Virus record (IMG/VR): IMGVR_UViG_3300020171_000149
Span: 1 to 20,680 of that record
Strand: one strand, 5' to 3'
DNA length: 20,680 bases
From: a virus
Numbering within the stretch: position 1 is the first letter of the stretch; each line of letters begins with the position of its first letter. The notes under the pieces are model-generated. The model saw only the letters and a list, made by a program, of their open reading frames with translations, was not told the origin of the DNA and searched no databases. A program made the translations under genes and the position numbers. Below are positions 6,322-12,166 of the stretch, in pieces.

Positions 6322-6336
6322 CCTATAATAGAATAA
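6317..6336 (+). repeat. 20-bp direct repeat, copy 2
   Basis: Identical to 6120-6139. It overlaps the stop codon of the 58-residue gene and ends two bases before the DnaA-box-like sequence upstream of promoter P2. Confidence 0.8.
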
Positions 6337-6338
6337 CT

Positions 6339-6347
6339 TTATCCACT
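6339..6347 (+). promoter_or_regulatory. DnaA-box-like site upstream of P2
   Basis: TTATCCACT differs from the canonical DnaA box only at the last base. The extended TTATCCACTT starts 17 nt before the -35 of P2, the same phasing as at P1 (5652 to 5669). Confidence 0.55.
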
Positions 6348-6355
6348 TTCAGGAC

Positions 6356-6385
6356 TTGACAAGGTTTAATAAATAATGGTAAAAT
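6356..6385 (+). promoter_or_regulatory. Rightward promoter P2 (replication genes)
   Basis: TTGACA (6356-6361), an 18-nt spacer, TAAAAT (6380-6385) preceded by TGG (extended -10). Transcription would start near 6392, within the palindrome 6389-6398, and proceed through an attenuator-like leader into the initiator and helicase genes. Confidence 0.75.
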
Positions 6386-6388
6386 ATA

Positions 6389-6398
6389 GTCATATGAC
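6389..6398. promoter_or_regulatory. Candidate operator at P2
   Basis: GTCATATGAC is a perfect 10-bp palindrome at the predicted start of transcription. The half-site AGTCATA also occurs as inverted arms at promoter P4 (13789-13814), so one repressor might control both. No repressor gene is recognised in the window. Confidence 0.5.
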
Positions 6399-6410
6399 AA
6401 TAAAGAATCA

Positions 6411-6506
6411 CAACACAATTTATTCAAATCAAGAAACCTGTGTGTTGAATGCTCGTAAAGAGCACGGAAGTGATTCTCCGATTGTCTTCAACACTCAGGT
6501 TTTTTT
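6411..6506 (+). terminator. Attenuator-like leader with three-way-junction terminator
   Basis: Terminator form: AAACCTG, one mismatch, GTGTTGAA (6434-6449) pairs with TTCAACAC, mismatch, CAGGTTT (6487-6502), followed by a T-run to 6506. Inside are two hairpins, TGCTC/GAGCA (6450-6464) and CGGA/TCCG (6465-6480), giving a three-way junction. Antiterminator form: CAACACA (6411-6417) is exactly complementary to TGTGTTG (6441-6447), and ATTCAA (6422-6427) to TTGAAT (6445-6450); both would destroy the terminator stem. The stem ends 16 nt before the initiator ATG. Confidence 0.65.
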
Positions 6507-6518
6507 ATTGGAAAACAT

Positions 6519-7280
6519 ATGGCTAAACAGCGTTATCTAAATACTAAATTTTGGAGCGACCCCTTTATTCAAGATTTAGATTATCAATCAAAATTATTTT
6601 ATCTCTATCTTCTTACCAACGAACATACTAACATTTGTGGTATTTATGAGATAAGTAAAAAAACAATGTCTTTTGAAAGTGGTTTGTCGGTAAAAGAAAT
6701 AGGAAAGAGTATAGATACCCTATCAAAGGGTAAAAAAGTATATTATATTCAAAATTATATAATTATTTGTAATTTTCCAAAACACCAAGACAGTGAAAAA
6801 TCTCCAAAGATAAAACAAGGAATTTTAGCTCTAGTTAGTCAATTACCCGATATATTAGTAAAAGATATGTATACCCTATCTATACCCTATCTATACCCCT
6901 TGAACTATTCTAATCTTAATACTAATACTAATATATTACGCACTAAAAGTGCGAGTAATAAAAAATCTATGGAAACTATCCTATTAGATGAAAATGGTGA
7001 TGAGATAGAAGCCTCACCACCTCACTCAGGGACTTTCGGTAAGTACACCAAAGTAGTCGCAGAACATTATTCCATTGTGCTTGGTAAGAATGTTACAGGA
7101 CAGACTATGGCTCATTCTAAGGAGCTTCTAAGTTTTCTACACGAGAGATACCCTAAAATGGACAACAAACAATTAGCCGACGAGGCTATGGGGGCTATAA
7201 CTCACTTCCAAAGCGACTATGCTAAGAAGAAGATAAAAGACTTTGGGCTAAGAAAAGTAATAGAAAACTATGACAAGTAA
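6519..7280 (+). CDS. Phage replication initiator (winged-helix/DnaD-like type)
   Basis: A 253-residue protein directly upstream of the helicase. The N-terminus, MAKQRYLNTKFWSDPFIQDL followed by FYLYLLTNEHTNICGIYEIS and an SKKTMSFESGLSVKEI helix-turn-helix-like segment, is the pattern of phage replisome organisers that bind the origin through a winged helix. Residues about 140-165 form a polar linker. The C-terminal about 85 residues (TFGKYTKVVAEHYSIVLGKN) resemble helicase-loader-type domains. The gene overlaps the helicase start by 11 nt. Expression is probably gated by the P2 attenuator. Family assignment is from sequence pattern only. Confidence 0.75.
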   Translation: MAKQRYLNTKFWSDPFIQDLDYQSKLFYLYLLTNEHTNICGIYEISKKTMSFESGLSVKEIGKSIDTLSKGKKVYYIQNYIIICNFPKHQDSEKSPKIKQGILALVSQLPDILVKDMYTLSIPYLYPLNYSNLNTNTNILRTKSASNKKSMETILLDENGDEIEASPPHSGTFGKYTKVVAEHYSIVLGKNVTGQTMAHSKELLSFLHERYPKMDNKQLADEAMGAITHFQSDYAKKKIKDFGLRKVIENYDK

Positions 7281-8238
7281 ATATTTAGAACAAATGAAAA
7301 AGAGCGGAGTACCTGATGAGGATATTCCTGTACTAGACTGGGAAGATTATAATACCCTAGTCGCTAAAATAAAAGACGAGCCAGAAATTCCAACGATACC
7401 AACAGCATACAGTGGTCTAACAGAACTCAATGGGGGTTTTGAGCCTGGTCGGTTGTATGTACTCGGTGCTCCACCAAAACAGGGTAAGACAGCTTTTGTT
7501 ATGTCTATGATGTATGAACAGGCTAAAATGGGCGTACAGTCGCTTATATTTTCTTATGAGGTTGGTTGGAAGAATGTAGTTAAGACTTTTATGGCAATGG
7601 AAAAGTTTGATGGCAAAGAAGTTGGTACAATGAAAATACCAATGTATATTCCGATTGAGTTACACCGAGAGGGTGGACAGTTGCAACTCCAATGGTTAAG
7701 AGAAGCAATAGAGAAAGCCAAGAAAAGCGGAGTTGAAATAGTTGTCATTGACTATCTTCACTTTCTGATTCCATATCAGGTAACACAAAACTTTTCAATC
7801 GTAGTGGCTGGTGTTGTAAGGGAAATAAAAAGAATAGCAGTAGATTGTGATATGCCGATTGTCTTGATAGTTGCTATGAAAAAGATAGAGGGCAACACAC
7901 CAACACTCTGGGACATCAGGGACAGCTCAATGATAATGCACGAGGCTGATGACATAATGATTATGTACCGACTAACAGAATCAATGTTAAAAAATAAATA
8001 TAAGCAAAATTTAGATGATGCAAAAGAGGAGGGAAAGTATACTAAGGGTGACAAAACTAGAGTTGATGACCCATTTACTAAATATTCAGTGCTCTCTCTT
8101 GAAATGAGTAGAAAAGCAGGTAACTCTGGAGGAATAACACTCTTCCACAATGGGGCATATTTTAAAGAAATAGATAAAGAACAAGTAAGAACACACTATG
8201 AACTTAGAAAACAAAATGAAGAAGTACCAAAATTCTAG
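7270..8238 (+). CDS. DnaB-type replicative helicase (RecA-fold ATPase)
   Basis: A 322-residue protein matching the C-terminal ATPase domain of DnaB helicases: Walker A GAPPKQGKT (about 66-74), Walker B IVVIDYLHF (about 157-165), a later strand PIVLIVAMKK, and DIRDSSMIMHEADDIMIMYR, which corresponds to the DnaB motif ahead of the DNA-binding loops. The usual DnaB N-terminal domain is absent; only about 50 residues precede the ATPase core, so loading or primase contact must rely on the initiator or other partners. It unwinds DNA at the phage fork. The start overlaps the initiator gene by 11 nt, consistent with translational coupling. Confidence 0.9.
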   Translation: MTSKYLEQMKKSGVPDEDIPVLDWEDYNTLVAKIKDEPEIPTIPTAYSGLTELNGGFEPGRLYVLGAPPKQGKTAFVMSMMYEQAKMGVQSLIFSYEVGWKNVVKTFMAMEKFDGKEVGTMKIPMYIPIELHREGGQLQLQWLREAIEKAKKSGVEIVVIDYLHFLIPYQVTQNFSIVVAGVVREIKRIAVDCDMPIVLIVAMKKIEGNTPTLWDIRDSSMIMHEADDIMIMYRLTESMLKNKYKQNLDDAKEEGKYTKGDKTRVDDPFTKYSVLSLEMSRKAGNSGGITLFHNGAYFKEIDKEQVRTHYELRKQNEEVPKF

Positions 8239-8449
8239 TTACATAGTTGATTGGCTAGTAAAAAATATGGGTTTAGAAATGGCTAAAGAGTTTTCTAAGT
8301 TTGTAATTCCAAAATATAACAGATTCTGGAAACTCAAAGAGTCTTATGAAGAAATACCAACACTTAACCAATGCCTTGACTTTATAGACCAACAATATGA
8401 TATTTACAAACGAGACAATGCCATACAAACTAACTTTAATAAATCCTAA
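8198..8449 (+). CDS. Small protein overlapping the helicase end
   Basis: 83 residues from 8198 (41-nt overlap with helicase), or 77 from the ATG at 8216 (23-nt overlap); neither has a Shine-Dalgarno sequence. The protein is soluble, aromatic-rich and helical (YIVDWLVKNMGLEMAKEFSK). It overlaps the start of the next ORF at 8418. No family recognised; position suggests a replication accessory role. Confidence 0.65.
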   Translation: MNLENKMKKYQNSSYIVDWLVKNMGLEMAKEFSKFVIPKYNRFWKLKESYEEIPTLNQCLDFIDQQYDIYKRDNAIQTNFNKS

Positions 8450-8609
8450 AGGAAAAAAATATGTCTTCTACAAATCCATCACAGAGTTCCTCAGCTACAG
8501 TGAACAATACTTCACCAGCGAAGAAGGATATGGAAAAACACCGCAAACTAATAGGGTCGTATATCCTTTGCCGTCAGTGCGGGGAAACCAGCAACGAGCC
8601 AACTTCTAG
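8418..8609 (+). CDS. Overlapping ORF, possible small protein
   Basis: From the ATG at 8418 the product is 63 residues. The first 38 (MPYKLTLINPKGKKYVFYKS...) look like a real protein; the rest lies in the other frame of the zinc-ribbon gene and looks less natural. It may be a true overlapping gene, or the original N-terminus of the zinc-ribbon protein separated by a +1 shift near 8530. Confidence 0.4.
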   Translation: MPYKLTLINPKGKKYVFYKSITEFLSYSEQYFTSEEGYGKTPQTNRVVYPLPSVRGNQQRANF

Positions 8610-8694
8610 AATTTATTTAGAAGACTTCCGTTATATGGAGCATTGTGTTCGTTGTAGTTTTACTGGTTATTTAAAAGAACATCATCTTATATAG
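8461..8694 (+). CDS. Small zinc-ribbon protein
   Basis: 77 residues from the ATG at 8461, or 54 from the internal ATG at 8530. CRQCGE and CVRCSF form a two-knuckle zinc ribbon separated by about 28 residues. The N-terminal 23 residues of the long form are Ser/Thr-rich low complexity, so the shorter start is plausible. Its stop lies inside the stem-loop 8693-8711. Likely nucleic-acid or protein contact; function unknown. Confidence 0.6.
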   Translation: MSSTNPSQSSSATVNNTSPAKKDMEKHRKLIGSYILCRQCGETSNEPTSRIYLEDFRYMEHCVRCSFTGYLKEHHLI

Positions 8695-8711
8695 CTCACC
8701 CTTAAAGAGCT
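8693..8711 (+). promoter_or_regulatory. Start-proximal stem-loop with repeated leader, copy 1
   Basis: AGCTC pairs with GAGCT around the 9-nt loop accccttaaa minus one c. It ends 16 nt before the ATG at 8728. Stem, loop and A/T spacer (taaactaattaaattgt) recur before the gene at 9186; the spacer alone, without a stem, recurs before 8951. This is a duplicated translation-initiation leader. Confidence 0.7.
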
Positions 8712-8727
8712 AAACTAATTAAATTGT

Positions 8728-8925
8728 ATGGATAAAGAATTATATGAGGTTCTATCTGATTGGGTAGAAAAAGCCAAAGAAGATGACACTTTAGGTTTAA
8801 CTATCTTTGGGAAACACGTTACTATTACTATGGACGATAAGATTGTGCAACCAGATTGGAGTTGTGCAAAGTGTGGAGATATTGGGGATACTTGTGATTG
8901 TATTTATGATGAAGAAAATAAATAA
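8728..8925 (+). CDS. Small acidic Cys-containing protein
   Basis: A 65-residue protein with CAKCG (about 46-50) and CDC (about 57-59) near the C-terminus, a likely small zinc site, in an otherwise acidic sequence (MDKELYEVLSDWVEKAKEDD). One of a run of small Cys-motif proteins with duplicated leaders at 8461-9956. Function unknown. Confidence 0.65.
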   Translation: MDKELYEVLSDWVEKAKEDDTLGLTIFGKHVTITMDDKIVQPDWSCAKCGDIGDTCDCIYDEENK

Positions 8926-8950
8926 TTAAGAGTTAAATTAATTAAATTGT

Positions 8951-9121
8951 ATGAGTAAAATACTTTTTTCCAAACCCATACATTTTGTTGGTTTTGTAAA
9001 GAGAAAATGCCCTAATTGTGAGAAAGAAATATATATTGATACAATGGAAATCAAAGAAAAAGGAGTTTGGAAGTGTATAAAATGTAATACAGCTTTTCTA
9101 ATTAAACTAACTAAACAATAA
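8951..9121 (+). CDS. Small zinc-ribbon protein
   Basis: A 56-residue ORF. CPNC (about 20-23) and CIKC (about 42-45) form a minimal zinc ribbon, with strands KEIYIDTMEI and VWKCIKCNTAFLIKL around it. Its leader aattaaattgt-ATG matches those of the genes before and after, without the hairpin. Function unknown; nucleic-acid binding is plausible. Confidence 0.65.
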   Translation: MSKILFSKPIHFVGFVKRKCPNCEKEIYIDTMEIKEKGVWKCIKCNTAFLIKLTKQ

Positions 9122-9149
9122 TTAAATAACTATAAAGAGTTAAATAAAT

Positions 9150-9169
9150 AGCTCACCCCTTAAAGAGCT
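9150..9169 (+). promoter_or_regulatory. Start-proximal stem-loop with repeated leader, copy 2
   Basis: AGCTC pairs with GAGCT around a 10-nt loop, one C longer than copy 1. It ends 16 nt before the ATG at 9186. The run from the stem to the ATG is otherwise the same as 8693-8730. Just upstream, a stretch beginning aattaaataactataaag at 9120 recurs before the gene at 9663. Confidence 0.7.
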
Positions 9170-9185
9170 AAACTAATTAAATTGT

Positions 9186-9647
9186 ATGAGTCAATGCAAA
9201 CATATTTACAAAGAGATAGACCGTAAAAAAGGAATTATGCACCTTGGGGAAGATATAACCCTAAAGTGTTCAGCGTGTAATAAAATATTAAAACACGCTG
9301 AATTTAATGATGATTATGATGACACCTTTACAAAAGAAAAAGAAAAACTTGATTGCTTGGTAGAAAAAATATTAAAAGAAAAAAGGAATACAGACAATAA
9401 AGCACAAAATATAAGAGAGGAAGAGCTAAGAGAATATCGTGAAGAATTAAGAGAAGAGCTTAAGAGAAAACTAAGACTATTTTTAAACTGGCTATCTCAC
9501 TTTATTATTTCTATATTTATATTGTGCATAGGTGTACCATTTATTTTAGGTACTAAATATTTAATGAATGGAAACGCTATTGTTGGAGCAGTTTTAATTT
9601 GGATTTCTTTTGTTAGTGTTTGGTTTATGTTAAAAAACAATAATTAA
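9186..9647 (+). CDS. Zinc-ribbon protein with coiled coil and two membrane segments
   Basis: A 153-residue protein. N-terminal zinc-binding residues (CKHIYKE, then CSACNKIL), a charged coiled coil about residues 48-97 (REEELREYREELREELKRKL), then two hydrophobic spans (about 102-122, HFIISIFILCIGVPFILG, and about 130-148, AIVGAVLIWISFVSVWFML). It is therefore a membrane-anchored protein with a cytosolic zinc-ribbon/coiled-coil arm. The same plan, smaller, is seen at 4774-5019. Function unknown; a membrane-associated role during infection is possible. Confidence 0.7.
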   Translation: MSQCKHIYKEIDRKKGIMHLGEDITLKCSACNKILKHAEFNDDYDDTFTKEKEKLDCLVEKILKEKRNTDNKAQNIREEELREYREELREELKRKLRLFLNWLSHFIISIFILCIGVPFILGTKYLMNGNAIVGAVLIWISFVSVWFMLKNNN

Positions 9648-9662
9648 ATAACTATAAAGGGT

Positions 9663-9956
9663 ATGAAATGCTACCAGTGTAAAAAAGAAAATGATTTTCC
9701 TTTCGGTGTCTGCACAAAATGTAGAAGAAAGAATACAAAGAATATTAACAAAAAAACTATGAAAATAAATAAACAAGAAATAGAGTTATATTTTATTCAA
9801 TTCTGTTTTATGAAGAACAGGGAGCTTTTACTCAAACAATACCGTAAGATTTATGATGTGCTTCTCAAAAAGTATTTAGAAACCTACAAAGAAGGTAAAA
9901 AAATGCGCCAAGATTTGACGAGCATTGAGAAGAAGTTTTTAATTGAATTTAGATAA
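9663..9956 (+). CDS. Small basic zinc-ribbon protein
   Basis: A 97-residue protein. CYQC and CTKC in the first 20 residues form a zinc knuckle, followed by a basic linker and a helical Lys-rich domain (LLLKQYRKIYDVLLKKYLET). The leader ataactataaaggg-tATG is partly shared with the sequence before 9150. It ends two bases before the next ATG. Likely nucleic-acid binding; not assigned. Confidence 0.65.
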   Translation: MKCYQCKKENDFPFGVCTKCRRKNTKNINKKTMKINKQEIELYFIQFCFMKNRELLLKQYRKIYDVLLKKYLETYKEGKKMRQDLTSIEKKFLIEFR

Positions 9957-9957
9957 T

Positions 9958-10248
9958 ATGACTTATTTAATTTCAAAACTTTATGGCTCTTTATTCTCTG
10001 ATGATATTGTTATTGAAGCCGAGAATAAACAAAAAGCTATAAGAAAGTTTTGTGAACAAGAGAAAATCAAATACAAAACTATTGTCTATGATTGGCAAAG
10101 TTATAAAAAGAAAAAATATATTGATGGATTATCTTTATCAATTAGTATTCAACCAGTAGAAATAAAAGACGGAAAACAATACTATGCTTATTCAAAGAGA
10201 AATAAAAAACTAACAAGAGGATTTTATAATATATTTTTAAGTGAATAA
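9958..10248 (+). CDS. Small protein of unknown function
   Basis: 96 residues from the ATG at 9958, preferred over a TTG at 9943 because ATAATATG is the usual start context here. Alternating strands and helices (MTYLISKLYGSLFSDDIVIE) with a basic centre (YDWQSYKKKKYIDG). No motif recognised. It is spaced one base from its neighbours, within the same transcript. Confidence 0.65.
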   Translation: MTYLISKLYGSLFSDDIVIEAENKQKAIRKFCEQEKIKYKTIVYDWQSYKKKKYIDGLSLSISIQPVEIKDGKQYYAYSKRNKKLTRGFYNIFLSE

Positions 10249-10249
10249 T

Positions 10250-10336
10250 ATGATATTTATAAAAGCACTTATTTTTAAAATTAGACGCTGGTACTTCAGT
10301 GTCTTGGAGGACTACTATGAAAACAACAGTCTGTAA
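10250..10336 (+). CDS. Possible leader peptide before NinG
   Basis: A 28-residue ORF, MIFIKALIFKIRRWYFSVLE..., with the usual ATAATATG start. It overlaps the NinG start by 20 nt, and the NinG Shine-Dalgarno sequence lies within it. Translation here could control NinG by coupling. Too short to be certain. Confidence 0.35.
   Translation: MIFIKALIFKIRRWYFSVLEDYYENNSL
10306..10310 (+). promoter_or_regulatory. Strong Shine-Dalgarno sequence for NinG
   Basis: GGAGG lies six bases before the ATG at 10317. It is the only strong, correctly spaced ribosome-binding site noticed in the window and decides the NinG start over an upstream GTG at 10299. Confidence 0.75.
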
Positions 10337-10817
10337 AACCTGTGACGAGCCAAGAATGCAGGGTAGAAGATTTTGCATCACTTGTATCTTAAAACAAGAA
10401 AAAGAAAAGAAAATAAAGTATCGTGAGAAAGCCAGAGCTAAAAAGAAGCGAGAGGCTAAAAAAGAAAGTAAGTCAACTTTAATCAAAGAACTTGACCGAG
10501 TCTTCTCAATCTTTATTAGACAGCGTGGAAAAGGAAAGTGTATTAGTTGCGGTGCTGTAAGCGAGTGGAAGAATATGCAGTGCGGTCACTACATCAGGCG
10601 TAGTGTTATGAACACCAGGTGGGATGAGGACAACTGTCACAGCCAGTGTATGCCCTGTAACGTGTTTAAATCTGGGAATTATCCAGCCTATACACTAGCT
10701 TTGATGAGTAAGTATGGCGCGGAGATTATAGAAGAACTAAACGAAAGAAGTCAGCAAGTAAGGAAGTGGGAGAAGTCAGAACTAAAAGAAATGATAAAGA
10801 AATATAGCACAAACTAG
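10317..10817 (+). CDS. ninG: NinG/Rap-like recombination nuclease
   Basis: 166 residues from the ATG at 10317. Two N-terminal Cys pairs (C6/C9, C20/C23), a Lys/Arg-rich helical linker, then the NinG core: CISCG (75-79), CGHYIRR (about 89-95), NTRWDEDN (about 99-106), QCMPCN (about 110-115) and SGNYPAYT. This matches the HNH-like fold of lambda NinG (Rap), which aids recombination by cutting branched DNA. All expected Cys/His residues are present. It is the last gene before promoter P3 and belongs functionally with the recombination genes that follow. Confidence 0.85.
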   Translation: MKTTVCKTCDEPRMQGRRFCITCILKQEKEKKIKYREKARAKKKREAKKESKSTLIKELDRVFSIFIRQRGKGKCISCGAVSEWKNMQCGHYIRRSVMNTRWDEDNCHSQCMPCNVFKSGNYPAYTLALMSKYGAEIIEELNERSQQVRKWEKSELKEMIKKYSTN

Positions 10818-10819
10818 CC

Positions 10820-10828
10820 TGTGGATAA
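10820..10828 (-). promoter_or_regulatory. DnaA box upstream of P3
   Basis: TGTGGATAA is the exact reverse complement of the DnaA box TTATCCACA. It lies 17 nt before the -35 of P3, in opposite orientation to the copies at P1 and P2. Confidence 0.55.
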
Positions 10829-10845
10829 CTTCCTGCTTTACCCTC

Positions 10846-10875
10846 TTGACAAGTATCTAGCTAGTGTGATACAAT
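10846..10875 (+). promoter_or_regulatory. Rightward promoter P3 (recombination genes)
   Basis: TTGACA (10846-10851), an 18-nt spacer, TACAAT (10870-10875). The spacer contains the palindrome CTAGCTAG. It would drive the leader at 10892 and the exonuclease, coiled-coil and SSB genes. Confidence 0.75.
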
Positions 10876-10891
10876 ACCTATGTTAGAGAAC

Positions 10892-10996
10892 AGCAGGCGC
10901 ACCCCTACGAGCGTAAGCGAGCAATCAATGGCAACGGATAGCGGAGTTTCGACTCCAATTACCCAGAGCTGGAGATGCCAAGGAACTGTGTCTGCT
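10892..10996 (+). ncRNA. Folded leader of the P3 transcript
   Basis: A 10-bp closing stem joins AGCAGGCGCA (10892-10901) to TGTGTCTGCT (10987-10996) with two G-U pairs. Inside are TGGCA/TGCCA (10929-10933/10976-10980) and a hairpin GGAGT/ACTCC with a TTCG tetraloop (10943-10956). It is clearly GC-richer than nearby genes, has no long ORF, and starts about 10 nt after the predicted transcription start. It shares ACGGATAG with the element at 20518-20678. There is no terminator-like U-tract. No known riboswitch is recognised. Confidence 0.6.
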
Positions 10997-11029
10997 ACTC
11001 TGACAGCCTAAATATTAACCCTAAACTAT

Positions 11030-11194
11030 ATGTCTATATCAAATTGCCCACATTGTAATTCAAACTATGACCAAGATTATAATGTAGAACACGAGGAAGA
11101 ATGCGAGTCTAATCCAGAAAATAGCGATGAAGAACCAGTAGACCATTTTGAAGAAACAATACAACACAGAGAAAATAATTCAGGTTTAATTTAA
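11030..11194 (+). CDS. Small acidic protein with one Cys pair
   Basis: A 54-residue ORF. CPHC near the N-terminus plus HEEEC later resemble a C2-HC-like zinc knuckle; the rest is strongly acidic (NPENSDEEPVDHFEET). It is the first gene after the P3 leader and ends four bases before the next ATG. An acidic DNA mimic is conceivable but not supported further. Confidence 0.55.
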   Translation: MSISNCPHCNSNYDQDYNVEHEEECESNPENSDEEPVDHFEETIQHRENNSGLI

Positions 11195-11198
11195 GTTT

Positions 11199-11564
11199 AT
11201 GGATGACCAAATATTAAAAAATGCACAGTACCGCAAAGGACTTTCAATCGCTTTTTTTAACGCTACTAATTCAGCCATATCGCTTTGTCAAGGAATGAAT
11301 GTTCACGAACCAGAAACACTTAAAAAAGTTATTGAGTTGAGAGATTTCTTTTTAGAAGAACACAAAAGCTATTACGCAGAGGTTATTGCCAGTATCGGAG
11401 TAAATTATAACTCAAAAGAAACAATAGAAAAATTGAAGACAGCGAAAAATATCGATGAACTAAAAAACTTATGGATTGGTTTAAGTGAAGACGAGAGACG
11501 AGATGGCGACATAATTCAAGAAGTTAATAACTTAAAAAAAATCTATGAAAAAGATACAAATTGA
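11199..11564 (+). CDS. Helical protein upstream of the exonuclease
   Basis: A 121-residue, mostly helical, acidic protein (SIAFFNATNSAISLCQGMNV, ETLKKVIELRDFFLEEHKSY). It overlaps the exonuclease start by 20 nt, so it is probably coupled to it. Phage recombination operons often have such a small protein next to the nuclease, but I recognise no family. A nuclease partner or regulator is a guess. Confidence 0.7.
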   Translation: MDDQILKNAQYRKGLSIAFFNATNSAISLCQGMNVHEPETLKKVIELRDFFLEEHKSYYAEVIASIGVNYNSKETIEKLKTAKNIDELKNLWIGLSEDERRDGDIIQEVNNLKKIYEKDTN

Positions 11565-12165
11565 ACAACGAAGTCCAGAGTGGCATCAACTTCGTAAAAC
11601 CCATATTACAGGTACAGTTTTGAAAGGCTTAATGGGAACACCACGAGCAAGACAAGAAGCTATGTACGAAGCCATTGCTAATCGCCTAACAGTAGGAATT
11701 GAAGATGATGAATACGAGAACGCTATGGATAGAGGTACAAGACTTGAACCAGACGCTATTGCTTACTTTGAATTTGAGACTGGCAAAACAATTGAACAAG
11801 TTGGAATATGTAAAAGTGAGGAAATAGAAGGTGTGGCACAAAGCCCCGATGGATATATAAAAGATACCAATGATACCGAAGCTATTGAGGTGAAATCAAT
11901 GGGTGGAAAAAATCACGTAAAACTCTGGCTTACTAACGAAGTACCTGATGAGTATAAATGGCAAGTAATTCAATATTTTGTAGTAAATGATAAACTAGAA
12001 AAACTGTACTTTGTAGGATTTAATCCTGATATTCCAGTACATCCATTACACATAATTGAGGTGGGCAGAGAAGAAAATGAAGATAATATAAAGAAAGCTG
12101 TAGAATCACAAAAAATATTTATTCAAGAAGTTGACGCTATATTGTCAACAATAATTAAGATATAA
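11545..12165 (+). CDS. YqaJ-type (lambda exonuclease-like) recombination nuclease
   Basis: A 206-residue PD-(D/E)xK nuclease that would resect double-stranded ends to give 3' single strands for annealing. Diagnostic segments in order: RSPEWHQLRKTHITGT (about 9-24), GTRLEPDAIAYFE (about 64-76), AQSPDGYI (about 98-105) with the metal-binding Asp, AIEVKS (about 113-118) with the catalytic Glu/Lys pair, and YKWQVIQYF (about 137-145). All motif residues are present, so activity is expected. Length is typical for the family. It is coupled to the upstream gene and followed by a coiled-coil protein and SSB. A recognisable RecT or Erf annealing protein is absent nearby. Confidence 0.92.
   Translation: MKKIQIEQRSPEWHQLRKTHITGTVLKGLMGTPRARQEAMYEAIANRLTVGIEDDEYENAMDRGTRLEPDAIAYFEFETGKTIEQVGICKSEEIEGVAQSPDGYIKDTNDTEAIEVKSMGGKNHVKLWLTNEVPDEYKWQVIQYFVVNDKLEKLYFVGFNPDIPVHPLHIIEVGREENEDNIKKAVESQKIFIQEVDAILSTIIKI
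12130..12149 (+). promoter_or_regulatory. Start-proximal stem-loop inside the exonuclease end
   Basis: GTTGAC pairs exactly with GTCAAC around an 8-nt loop, ending 17 nt before the ATG at 12167. It lies in coding sequence but has the same spacing to the next start as the intergenic stem-loops. Confidence 0.4.
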
Positions 12166-12166
12166 T

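Noticed and set aside
6434-6502. tRNA or known riboswitch for the three-way junction
   Set aside because: No T-arm motif, acceptor CCA or anticodon arm; no conserved core of purine, TPP or SAM riboswitches recognised.
7554-8150. Minus-strand open frames opposite the helicase
   Set aside because: Antisense to a helicase with complete motifs; shadow frames.
10142-10486. Minus-strand open frame opposite NinG
   Set aside because: Phe-rich shadow of Lys-rich coding sequence; no leader or promoter.
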